Assembly (NCBI RefSeq): GCF_010093535.1 | Contig: NW_022985208.1 | Span: 442,499 to 470,434 of the forward strand | DNA length: 27,936 bases | Direction: 5' to 3' | Origin: Lindgomyces ingoldianus | Lineage: Eukaryota > Ascomycota > Dothideomycetes > Pleosporales > Lindgomycetaceae | In this document: positions 11,402 through 19,507 of the stretch, one piece after another | Layout: the number at the start of each line of letters is the position of its first letter | Position numbering within the stretch: position 1 is the first letter of the stretch | Translations under genes and position numbers: made by a program | The notes under the pieces: model-generated | Databases searched by the model: none | What the model saw: the letters and a program-made list of their open reading frames with translations, nothing else | Told to the model about the DNA's origin: nothing

Positions 11402-12427
11402 GTGAGCGGCGCACAGCGCGGATAAAATGCAACGTATACGGCCGACTGATCGATTCATACGCATAAAAAACTGGAAGGGTGGCACACTTCTCTTGTACAT
11501 GTTTGATCCTTTAATCGCAAAAATAATAGACTGGTTGGGTTTGGTAGGCCGGACTGGCATGGGAATCGGCTTCTGTTTTGGCGAAGGGAAAGAGCATGGC
11601 CTACGCCTAACTCACCAAGTCTACGGCATAGACCTCGGCCATCACTTCTCTCCGCGAAACCCTGTTAATTCTTTACCTATGGTCCATCATGTGGAATTCG
11701 GCCCAAACACACACACACACACACAAAAGCAGGAATGGATATTGGCGTTACCCAACATGCCCTCTCTTCAACTTCAAGCGCTGAAGTTTAGAAGGGATTC
11801 TCTTTGGCGGCTGCTCGTCGGATGGTTTGGATCTTCAACTTTTATACTAGACGGTTCGTATGTACGACCATAGGCTTGGCAGGAATAGCAAACAAGCGCA
11901 AGTGGGGTATCACACGACTTTGGTGACTTTCAGAGGCTTGTTTGTTTGTGTTTGGAGTTATGGATGGGAGCGTGGAGTTTGGTGCTTGGGACTTCGTACT
12001 TTGACCCTCGAACCGACAAATACATCACCTCATTAACTTCAATGTTCGCGATGAAGGACATTTAAAAGTGAAGTGGGGTGGGTTGCTTGATTTTTGAATA
12101 TGCTGACATGCCATTCATAGATTGCAATGCGGCCTATTGGTGGGTATATCTCAAAACACAGTCTTGGGCCAGAATGCTCCTCCAGCGGAGATAATGCTAT
12201 AAAATCGAAAAGGATTCAAAACGCCTCATTCCCTCCAAGGAAGAGAAATCTTTGGATCTCTGATATCCATCATGGACCCGGAAACGCAATGACAAATTAA
12301 CAAATACAAATATTAACACAACTTCGAATATTCTTGATGTTCAATCACGAATAATCCCCAAAATCGTATTCCGTCGCTCTTCTTTCGAAATGGCATCGAT
12401 TCATATACAGATGAGGAAGTTTTCAAA
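11402..12427. other. Intergenic region and 3' UTRs of the converging flanking genes; (AC)n microsatellite at about 11706-11724
   Basis: The OCH1-like gene (+) and the His-rich gene (-) converge here. An AC dinucleotide run of about ten units sits near 11706-11724. A 148-codon + frame at 11427-11873 crosses this microsatellite and has no recognisable domain. I regard it as 3' UTR rather than a gene. Confidence 0.5.
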
Positions 12428-12910
12428 TCACCGTCGTCGCCCAGTCAGAGCTCCCCATACCATATCCCACATCAGCACCAATGTGTCTCCCAATGTCGGC
12501 CTACGGTCGACCCCCCGTTCCTTATCATCGTGATGATGAGAGTGGTGTGAGTGCGTAGTGTGGTGAGAATGATGCGACGAGCGCCGTGGGTACGGCGGAT
12601 GGTCCTCTTGTTGCACATCATGGAAGTGGGAGTGCTGTGGATGAGGGATCATCGGGCCTGGTGGCTGTTGTGAGGTCGTCCGATAGTGGGGCTCGTAGGA
12701 TGTGGGCTGGCCGTACGCAGACATGGTGCCGTAGGAGATGTTGTGTTGGCCGTGATTACCGTGGCTGCTGTAGGAGCTGGAGGACGTCGGGCGGTGATGG
12801 GCAGTGTGTGAGTTCGAGGAATTATAGATGTGCTGTGGGTGAGAGTGCGACGATGTGGGCCGCGAGTGTGAGGATGGGTGGGGATACGATGCTCCTCTTA
12901 ACGGCGCCAA
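12428..12910 (-). CDS. His/Ser/Pro-rich low-complexity protein with a distinct C-terminal tail (5' end uncertain)
   Basis: Function unknown. The open frame covers 160 codons and starts from TTG, because no ATG lies in frame until codon 63 (MSAYGQPTS). The real start therefore probably lies in an upstream exon. One phase-compatible candidate is ATG at 13087 with a 20-nt exon, donor GTAACG at 13067 and acceptor TTAAG at 12897, joining at codon 5-6; this is an inference. Residues 1-110 are rich in Ser, His, Pro, Tyr and Gln. Residues 111-130 are a His/Ser tract (SHHSHHTTHSHHSHHHDD) that could bind metal. The C-terminus is quite different: RRPTLGDTLVLMWDMVWGAL then TGRRR, a hydrophobic, possibly amphipathic segment between basic ends that could be a membrane-binding helix. 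The contrast between a low-complexity body and an ordered tail argues for a real gene. The complementary strand also has an open frame (12586-12963) that is probably a shadow. Confidence 0.55.
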   Translation of the reverse strand: MAPLRGASYPHPSSHSRPTSSHSHPQHIYNSSNSHTAHHRPTSSSSYSSHGNHGQHNISYGTMSAYGQPTSYEPHYRTTSQQPPGPMIPHPQHSHFHDVQQEDHPPYPRRSSHHSHHTTHSHHSHHHDDKERGVDRRPTLGDTLVLMWDMVWGALTGRRR

Positions 12911-13119
12911 TACTGATCGTTATTTCCTCGATTTCGATTATTCCAAGGTTGTCGAGTCGTTGAAGATTTGTTTAAAATCTGCTGTGAGGGGTTTTCGGCC
13001 CCCTGATGATGTTGTGCGATATTATGTATGTTTGTGTGCAAGTCTGGTTGGCGTTGTTTGTCGTTACGCAATAAGACTGATATCCATGTCAGGTGTGGAT
13101 TAGGTTCCGTAGGTAGCAA

Positions 13120-14156
13120 ACTCTGTATCTCTTCCTCGACAGATAGATCGCAGGGTTTATGTAGATAAAACCTAGGGAATCAAACGGTGAGAAATATAGG
13201 CTTAGAAAGATTCAGCGACGAGTGCGTGGACAACTCTAGGTGACTCCATATGGCGAGAACACTTGAAAGCATGGGACGATATATAATCACCACATATCAC
13301 GAGCCCTTCGACTCAGCCTTAACCGACCGAGAATCGTGACACGCAATGACGAACCACCCAATCAGCAGACCTTCTCGGATAGGAAATGTATTAGGAAGAT
13401 TTGCTTCCGGTGAACGAATTGCACATGAGTCAAAGCGGGCCTGGGGTTACTAAGGAAGAGGCTTTGAGGAGGATCAATAGGGGAGTCGAGCACAGTGAAC
13501 GCATGTGGCATGGGAATGATGTAAGAGGGGTGGTGGAGGCTTGGCGGAATTGGCAGGGTGGACAGAGGCGGAACGCTTGCAACACAGGACAGGGGTATGT
13601 TGTGTGGTGCCTGGAGTAAGGCTTTCCAGATGGTGGGGTGCAGGACGATGCTGTTGGGTGACACGGTGGGAGAAATCTGATGAAGGTTGGAATATCAAAG
13701 CGGCTAGTGAAGATTTCAGGTGTGGCGAATAAGGGATTCGGTCAGCGATATGAAGCAATTCGGAACGGCCTCCTGGAGGCAGCCTCGGAGAAGTGATGGG
13801 AACTCATGGATAGAAGGGGAAGAGCTCTCTGAGGCTGTACCACGTTGACTTGCCTCGGTAAGATGCAGGATTATGTAAGCGAAGGTATTTCAAAGACCAG
13901 GAGCGAAACCAACAGCATCCTTGGAACCCTTGGCTTTACAAAACCTTTACACCGTGCCGCGGGAACAGTAGGTTGCAACCCGTTCAATTGATAGATAGGA
14001 CATACCGTTAAAGGCTTTTTAGCAGCGTTCAGAGGTGTTCCTGACGCGACGGCCCTGATTTTGTAGGGCTCGTCGCCCAATCCTTGTGGATATCCACCTC
14101 CATTCGACCCAGTTCAAAAAGGCTCCAAGCCGGTGTTCTTAGTCTAGGGAAACGCG
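13120..14156. other. Intergenic region, no supportable gene
   Basis: Several overlapping frames of 60-100 codons on both strands (13362-13758, 13871-14080) share no recognisable motif, and none is clearly favoured over its antisense. The stretch probably holds the divergent promoters of the His-rich gene (-) and the coiled-coil gene (+). Confidence 0.4.
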
Positions 14157-15101
14157 ATGCGGGCCTCGAAAGCACTACGTGTGCTCGCGATTCTGCGGAA
14201 CATGCGACCTAATCGGTCTGTGGTTAATGGAAGTGGGCCTTTGTCGAGAGTAGCATTACACTACATTGGTATTGCAGATATATGGAGACACTGGCTCAGT
14301 GTGCGGGGGGCCATTGAGAGCGGCCCACAATTTGCACTGATGCCGGAGACACCAGGTGTCAAGTCTCACTTTGATATGGGATATACTCTTTATTCCTCTG
14401 AGAGAGATCGAAAACTGAAAACCCGATTGGACGAACACCGGCGAAGGAACATGGCGCGAAAGACGGCAAAAGACACCGACGACCCAATCCTTGGCTTCCT
14501 GGAGGGCTTCGCCAAGCGTATGCGCGCGAGACATTCAGCCAACGTGAAAGGTCAATCCCGCGCCCAAAAGGGGTTGGAGGAAGAGGTAGAAACAGCACGC
14601 AGACGGTTGGAAGAGATCCCAGAGGGTCGGTGGGTACGTGCTTACTGGAGGTTCGTGCTGAGTACTGGAGAATTCCTTCTAAACCGTGGGAAACGGGCTG
14701 AACGAAGAGGGGAGGAGAAGTTGAGAAGGTCAGCAGAGCGCATGCAACGTATGAAGTCTGGGCTTGAAAAGGAGAAGGCCGAGATTGAGATGAGTGAACG
14801 ATTGGAAGAAGTTTTGCAAGATTTCAACCTGAGAATGTCTTCCCTTGAAAACAAAGGATCTGGAACTGAGACAAACAAACAAATGGAAACCCTTTTACGC
14901 TATTTCAAAGCGAGGATAACTGCGCTTAAAAAGGATGGGACTGCAACTAAGACGAGAAAGCGGGTGGAGGAGATTTCGCAAGATATTGAACAGTGGTTAC
15001 ATGAGCTGCGGAAGGAGGGAAATGGGAACGAGAAGTCGACAGGGAAGTATGAGTGGGCTAAGCAGAGGTCGAGGGCGGGTCTGAAGCAGAGGGGAAGCTG
15101 A
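14157..15101 (+). CDS. Hypothetical charged helical protein with C-terminal 27-28-residue repeats
   Basis: Uninterrupted frame of 314 codons beginning with ATG. I do not recognise a family. Residues 1-60 are moderately hydrophobic and basic (KALRVLAILRNMRPNR, ALHYIGIADIWRHWL) and could be a mitochondrial presequence or a membrane-associated segment. Residues 80-130 and 135-215 are rich in Arg, Lys and Glu with the pattern of long helices, probably coiled coil (LEEEVETARRRLEEIPEGR, RRSAERMQRMKSGLEKEKAE). Residues 213-294 hold three related units starting at 213, 241 and 268. Each is an amphipathic helix (SERLEEVLQDFNLRMSSLE, KQMETLLRYFKARITALKK, KRVEEISQDIEQWLHELRK) followed by a Gly/Thr/Asn-rich linker. 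It is very basic overall. A structural or organelle-associated role is possible but not shown. Upstream exons are not excluded. Confidence 0.7.
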   Translation: MRASKALRVLAILRNMRPNRSVVNGSGPLSRVALHYIGIADIWRHWLSVRGAIESGPQFALMPETPGVKSHFDMGYTLYSSERDRKLKTRLDEHRRRNMARKTAKDTDDPILGFLEGFAKRMRARHSANVKGQSRAQKGLEEEVETARRRLEEIPEGRWVRAYWRFVLSTGEFLLNRGKRAERRGEEKLRRSAERMQRMKSGLEKEKAEIEMSERLEEVLQDFNLRMSSLENKGSGTETNKQMETLLRYFKARITALKKDGTATKTRKRVEEISQDIEQWLHELRKEGNGNEKSTGKYEWAKQRSRAGLKQRGS

Positions 15102-15104
15102 ATG

Positions 15105-15847
15105 GAAGGAGTCTCAAGATGCTGATACTGGGAGCAACGGCTTTTGTTTGATATTTGGAGCTCAAGGGACGAGTGTAAAATAATCATCTCCTCAGCATAT
15201 ACGTACTTGAGTATAACTATCTGCCAGGTAAATTTACACTACCCGCGAGCCCATTTGAGCCCTTCCAACCCTTGAACTGTTGTTATGGAAGGCCGAATCG
15301 ACGTGCCCCCAGTGTGATGCGTTATGATTGGAGCATCATAGCGGCGTGGCTGTGGCGGGTTGCTCACCGCCACCGGGCCTCTTAGGCATCAATTGTCCAC
15401 CTTCTCGATCCGTAGTGTCCATGGCGACATGCAGCTGGGCATGCACACATGATCTAGGGAACCAAGAGCGCCTGGGCAGGGTGGCGCGTCGAATCACCAT
15501 CATGAACAGTAATTGTCAGTCCAGACAATCGAAGCAAAGCCAGCCAAGCCCTATAGCTGCCTGTCGTCATTCCAGGGTTGGCACTCACCCCACTAAATGA
15601 GGGGCTGAGTCCCTTGGAGTGAGCGCCTAAGCACAATTGCTCAGCCTTCACGTTTCCCAACTCTGATTTCTTTATTTCTTGTGCCTCCAACTTTTTTCTT
15701 CGCAAGACCCCTCTGTCACCATCCCCATTTCGCGCAAGACCGCTTAGTATTCTTCTTCTCCAATTGTCGCGCCAGCCCCCGGTCACCGCGCGATACTAAT
15801 CTAACTCCATCGCCGCACTTCCGGCTTACTGAGACCACTTCCCAGAA
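15105..15847 (+). promoter_or_regulatory. Intergenic region and probable promoter/5' UTR of the annexin gene
   Basis: About 740 bp between the coiled-coil gene and the annexin, both on +. A reverse CCAAT (ATTGG) lies at about 15328. From about 15660 the strand becomes pyrimidine-rich (TTCTTTATTTCTTGTG, CTTTTTTCTTCGC, TATTCTTCTTCTCC), the usual look of a fungal core promoter and 5' leader. The frames crossing this interval on either strand look like shadows. No TATA box stands out. Confidence 0.4.
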
Positions 15848-17353
15848 ATGGCGTACTACCCAGGACAGCAACAGGGCGGTTATCCGCCATATCAAGGCCG
15901 TAAGCATTTCCCTCCATCCCACAGCTCCTTGCCTCAAACTGAGAATCCATACAAAGAGTCGCCAGTTCCTCCCCAAGGCTACCAACAACCTCCCCCGAAC
16001 CAGTACCCTCCCCCACCACAAGGTTACGGACAACCTCCAATGCAGAACCAACAGTATCCCCCACAGGGCTATCCCCCCCAGCAAGGCTATCCACCTCAAC
16101 AACAGCCGCCATATAATCCCCCTCCTCCCGGCCAATACCCCCAGCAGGGCTATGGCGCACCACCGCCTGCGCAACCGTACGGCGCACCGCCCGGCCAATA
16201 CGGTGCACCACCACCTGCTCAGCCGTACGGTGCACCTCCAGGCCAGTATGGAGCTCCTCCACCTGTGCAGCCATATGGCGCGCCGCCCGGCCAATATGGA
16301 GCCCCTCCCCCACAGCCATATGGAGCCCCTCCCCCCCAGCAATATGGAGCCCCTCCTCAGGGCCAGTATGGCGCTGCTGCAGGCCACCCAACCCCGCCAT
16401 CGGTCGGCTACATCCCCAACCAGACCGTGCCGATGGACGTCAGAGCCGAAGTTGAAGGTCTACACAAGGCAATGAAGGGCTTTGGTACCAATGAGAAGGA
16501 ACTAATCCAGATATTGGCCAAGAAAGATCCCATCCAGATCAACGCTATCCGCCTTGGGTTCAACCAGCGCTTCATGAAGGATCTCATCAAAGAGATCGAG
16601 CGCGAGACGTCAGGATACTTTGAGAAAGGTCTTGTGGCGATTATAAGGGGGCCGTTAACTAGTGATGCATATGCACTGTACGACGCAATGAAGGGTCTTG
16701 GGACCAAAGAGTCGGTACTAAATGACGTCCTCTGCTGTAGAAGCAACGCCGATATCAACGCCATCAAAGCCGAGTATCATCACCGTTTCCAGAAATCGCT
16801 CGAGTCTGATATTCGAGGGGACCTCTCAGCCGGAACAGAGCAGATGTTCGTCATGATACTTTCCGCACGCCGCAATGAAGAATCCGCACCCATTGTCCCA
16901 CAAATGATCGACCAGGATGTCTCTGAGCTCCAGCGCGCTATTGGCAGCATGATTGGGAAGGACTCGACTCAAACGTGCCAGTTACTGACGAGCAGGAGCG
17001 ATGCACAAATTCGTGCCATCTCCCAGGCTTATCAGCAAAAGTTTCGCAAGAGCCTAGAGAGCGTCATCAAGTCCAAGTTTTCTGGACACATGGAAGACGC
17101 ACTACTCCTCATTGTTGCACGTGCCAACAACCGTGCTGCGAGCGATGCCGTGCAACTCGAAGATTCAATGGCTGGCATCGGAACAAAGGATGAGCTGCTA
17201 GTTCAGAGAGTCGTCCGCGCCCATTGGAACCGACAGCACATGCAGGCAGTGCGTGCCGAATACCAGAAGAAGTACAAGAGAGATTTGGTTAGCAGGATAA
17301 AGGGCGAGACGAGAGGGGACTACGAGAGGTTGATGGTTGCTTGTGTTGAGTAA
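15848..17353 (+). CDS. Annexin with a Pro/Gln/Tyr-rich N-terminal extension
   Basis: Ca2+-dependent phospholipid-binding protein, expected on cytoplasmic membrane faces (family knowledge). The start ATG has a good context (AGAAATGGC). Preferred model: join(15848..15899, 15966..17353), 479 residues; unspliced it is 501 and stays in frame. Spliced residues 1-~170 are low complexity, with PPQGY/QQGYPP motifs and then YGAPP repeats. The core at ~174-479 holds four annexin repeats. Repeat 1 has KGFGTNEKE, repeat 2 KGLGTKES and repeat 4 AGIGTKDE, each with the GxGT type II calcium loop. Repeat 3 (IGSMIGKDSTQ) lacks GxGT and probably does not bind calcium there. It ends in DYERLMVACVE, a normal annexin terminus. 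The architecture matches filamentous-fungal annexins (ANXC/ANX14 type) and resembles Pro/Tyr/Gln-rich human annexin A7/A11 heads, which bind ALG-2-like proteins. No orthologue name is claimed. Confidence 0.93.
   Translation: MAYYPGQQQGGYPPYQGRKHFPPSHSSLPQTENPYKESPVPPQGYQQPPPNQYPPPPQGYGQPPMQNQQYPPQGYPPQQGYPPQQQPPYNPPPPGQYPQQGYGAPPPAQPYGAPPGQYGAPPPAQPYGAPPGQYGAPPPVQPYGAPPGQYGAPPPQPYGAPPPQQYGAPPQGQYGAAAGHPTPPSVGYIPNQTVPMDVRAEVEGLHKAMKGFGTNEKELIQILAKKDPIQINAIRLGFNQRFMKDLIKEIERETSGYFEKGLVAIIRGPLTSDAYALYDAMKGLGTKESVLNDVLCCRSNADINAIKAEYHHRFQKSLESDIRGDLSAGTEQMFVMILSARRNEESAPIVPQMIDQDVSELQRAIGSMIGKDSTQTCQLLTSRSDAQIRAISQAYQQKFRKSLESVIKSKFSGHMEDALLLIVARANNRAASDAVQLEDSMAGIGTKDELLVQRVVRAHWNRQHMQAVRAEYQKKYKRDLVSRIKGETRGDYERLMVACVE
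15900..15965 (+). other. Probable 66-bp in-frame intron in the annexin N-terminal region
   Basis: Donor GTAAGC at 15900 and acceptor GCCAG at 15965, with CTGAG at 15939-15943 as a possible branch site. The length is typical for fungal introns and divisible by three. The encoded segment (beginning RKHFPPSHSS) breaks the surrounding Pro/Gln/Gly/Tyr pattern. Splicing joins YPPYQG directly to LPPQGYQQ. Because the phase is preserved, retention would still give a full-length protein with 22 extra residues. Confidence 0.7.
16151..16378 (+). repeat. 48-bp coding tandem repeat (YGAPPPAQPYGAPPGQ), about 4.7 units
   Basis: Units begin at 16151, 16199, 16247, 16295 and 16343. The first three encode nearly identical 16-residue blocks. 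The fourth is YGAPPPQPYGAPPPQQ and the fifth is partial. Differences among the first three units are mostly at third codon positions, so selection on the protein repeat is likely. The array lies in the annexin head and may vary in length between strains. Confidence 0.9.
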
Positions 17354-18600
17354 GAGCACTTGCATTTCCTTTGTTGTTCTATCTGTTCTGTCTGGATATC
17401 ACTTTGCAATGTATTCTAAGTCTCCTTTTATATGGTAGTTGGGTCGCCGAACTAGACTAGTTCATTCGGATCCGCAGTTGAGGCATTTTATGCAGGGATG
17501 GGTACCAGAGAAGGGCTGCTAAGGATCGCAATCTTCGAGTCTTGCGGAAATGGAAGACAAAATATATCTTATCTTCACTTACCCATCCCAATTTCTGGTT
17601 TTGCTAATCTTGCTTCTTAGCTATTCCGTCTTGTCTATCGGACACCCGCCATTGCAGCATGATAGGGGGACTAGTAATGGAATCGTCGACACGATCAAGA
17701 ATAAATGGAGGGCTTGCTGAAGCAGCTCTAATTTCATTCAGCCATTATGCCACCTGAGCATGACTTTGCTTTTGCTACCTCTTATTTTTTTAACAACCTT
17801 TTTCAAGTTCCTTTACCAATTTGCATTGCCTTTTGAAGCTAGATATCGATGTTGTCCGAAGAAGGTGAAGAAATGCGCCTTCTGCAACCCTCGCCTTTGA
17901 TAGCTCTGTTACAATATCGTTTCTTAATATGGTCTTGTTTGCTTGGTAATCCATCACTAGAGCCTCTGGAGTCTTTTAATACGGGACTTCATTTTAAACG
18001 AGCGGCTTTATTGGACTAGGCGGGTAGGCGCCTTACATATGACCCATTCCCCCGACCTTGAAAGGTCGGGACTTTAATAGCTCTGGTCATTTCGCTTCAT
18101 GTCTACTTTGAGTTGGCTATTTTGGTAAAGAATGCCTAAGTCCTTCCACAGGTCTAGAGTCCGTCAATCGAAATATAGGCAGTCCTTTCTATTGGGATAC
18201 CTCGCACTCTCTTTGATAAACCGGAATTTACTAATGTCTACACAATTCAAATCATGAACGCTTCCTCCTGCTATGAAAACTGCCTCGGACTCCCGGATAC
18301 CAAAAAGAAGCTAAGGAGCTATCTGGTAAAATGGAACCTCAGAAAGCATCGAACCCTGTTCTAGGCGTCTCCTTTTCCTAGCTAATAACACCGATCATCC
18401 ACAAGGTCAGTGGAATCCACTGCCCTTCTAGTTTGTCTGGGACCGGGCTTAGAGATGTGGTTTCTGATGGGGATAGTCGGCGGAGCACTACCCAGACCTG
18501 ATAGTGGAACAGTGTGTCCAACCGTTAGTACACCTAATAGTACAGTACTGCAGTACACTGATTTTAGTCACGTACGCACGTACAGGGCATCTACTTAGTA
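17354..18600. other. Intergenic region downstream of annexin, no gene supported; hairpin at 18051-18070
   Basis: Contains the annexin 3' UTR and about 1.2 kb without a convincing frame. CCCGACC-TTGAAA-GGTCGGG at 18051-18070 is a perfect 7-bp stem with a 6-nt loop (9 bp if TT/AA are paired). AATAAA occurs at 17700. From about 18480 GTAC motifs accumulate, and at about 18600 composition changes to AT-rich. Confidence 0.5.
18545..18556. repeat. Perfect palindrome GTACTGCAGTAC in a GTAC-rich boundary segment
   Basis: GTACTGCAGTAC equals its own reverse complement. Within 18525-18610 there are further GTAC/AGTAC/CGTACG copies (AGTACACC, AGTACAGTAC, CACGTACGCACGTAC). The segment lies exactly where GC-balanced DNA gives way to AT-rich DNA. 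It may be a transposon terminus or chance low complexity. Confidence 0.5.
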
Positions 18601-18878
18601 TACTGTACTATACATAAGGCTACTGTACTAACTGTTTACAGTAGTTATATAGAATTTTTAGTAGTTTTAAGCAGTTAAAGGCAGGTTACTAAGGGCTAAA
18701 AAGCTTATGTTTAAAGATTAATGTAAAAAATGCTATTATTACTTGTTTTATTAGCAATTTTTTAATAAATTTAGCAACTATGCTATCTACATTATTTTTT
18801 TACTTATTCTAATGTTTTAATTTCTATCTTAATTAATAACATAGTTATTTTAGTGTGTTACTACTTTATAAGCTTTAT
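18601..18878 (-). pseudogene. Decayed minus-strand coding remnant, left part (interrupted by the gypsy element)
   Basis: Read on the minus strand from 18878 downward, the frame continues the DKAYK repeat with a long stretch interrupted only by TAA/TAG and similar stops. It is in the same frame as the remnant at 26782-27400 once the gypsy element and one copy of its 5-bp target duplication are removed. Protein family unknown. It presumably holds the C-terminal part of an old repeat-encoded protein. Confidence 0.45.
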
Positions 18879-18883
18879 CTTTA
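18864..18883. repeat. 15-bp minisatellite (left half, interrupted) and CTTTA target duplication
   Basis: CTTTATAAGCTTTAT at 18864-18878 is followed by CTTTA at 18879-18883, the first 5 bp of the next unit and the left target-site duplication. The array resumes at 26777 as CTTTATAAGCTTTAT, TTTTATAAGCCTTAT and CTTTACATGCCTTAT. On the minus strand each unit encodes DKAYK or a variant. Confidence 0.85.
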
Positions 18884-19489
18884 TGTTACAATCCTTGCTT
18901 CGAGAAGCACTCGGGTCTTATGGTATTCCTAGGGGAAGGTAGGACGGATAGTAGGGGCCAATCCGGTAGGGTGTACAGTCCTACGTACAGGCTAATGGGC
19001 TAATGGAGGGTTCTTTGGGTGACTGGATCGTGGTTTGCCCTGTGTGCGGCAGTAGGGAGGCTGGGGTCAAACAGTCCTGTTAGACAGGATTAGAGAAATA
19101 TATAGTGCAGAATATTTAAATAGTATTACAGCTCTTTAAAAAGCTAAACACTACTTAGTCTATGTAAAAAATAAACTAAACATTAAATACACCTTCTAAA
19201 GGCTATTCTATAAGGGAGTTATATATAAGTAAGAGGGTTACTAAGGCAAGTTTAGATAAGTTTAGATAAGCTTTATAAATTAGCTTTACTACTAACTTAT
19301 AAGGCTTACTAGGACTTACTAAGCTTTTTTAGGCCTTATGTTGCGTGTTTTTATTAAACAACGCACTTCTTAGGCAGCTATGCTGCTTCTGTAACCTCTA
19401 ATTAATTTATAAGCAAGCCCTGTTCTAATTTAGCTAGATTGTAGAGCACTGCTAGTAGAGTTACGCTAGTCTAACTGTAGACTATAACA
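18884..19489 (-). repeat. Gypsy LTR, left copy (3' LTR of the minus-strand element), 606 bp
   Basis: Starts TGTTACAATCC and ends GACTATAACA. It aligns end to end with the right LTR with transitions only. The outer ~200 bp (18884-19085) keep C/G at essentially every site that differs. The inner ~190 bp carry T/A. Short inverted repeats TGCTTC-GA-GAAGCA (18896-18909) and TCCTGT-TAG-ACAGGA (19075-19089) lie inside; the second is conserved in both LTRs. Confidence 0.95.
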
Positions 19490-19506
19490 CGCTGCCCCCT
19501 CTCCCT
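19490..19506 (-). promoter_or_regulatory. Polypurine tract of the gypsy element
   Basis: On the minus strand the sequence directly before the left LTR reads AGGGAGAGGGGGCAGCG, a classic plus-strand primer site. It fixes the element's orientation. It survives in an otherwise AT-rich body, probably because it has almost no CpA/TpG sites for RIP. Confidence 0.8.
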
Positions 19507-19507
19507 A

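Noticed and set aside
11427..11873. 148-codon + frame beginning with ATG downstream of the OCH1-like gene
   Set aside because: It has no recognisable domain, crosses an (AC)n microsatellite and lies where the 3' UTR of the upstream gene is expected.
15681..16475. Three frames of about 200-264 codons overlapping the annexin head on both strands
   Set aside because: They are low-complexity shadows of the YGAPP/PPQGY repeat region; only the annexin frame continues into a known domain.
18051..18070. Hairpin CCCGACC-TTGAAA-GGTCGGG as a possible terminator or RNA element
   Set aside because: It is a perfect stem, but it is about 700 bp from the nearest gene and no transcript or T-run context supports a function.
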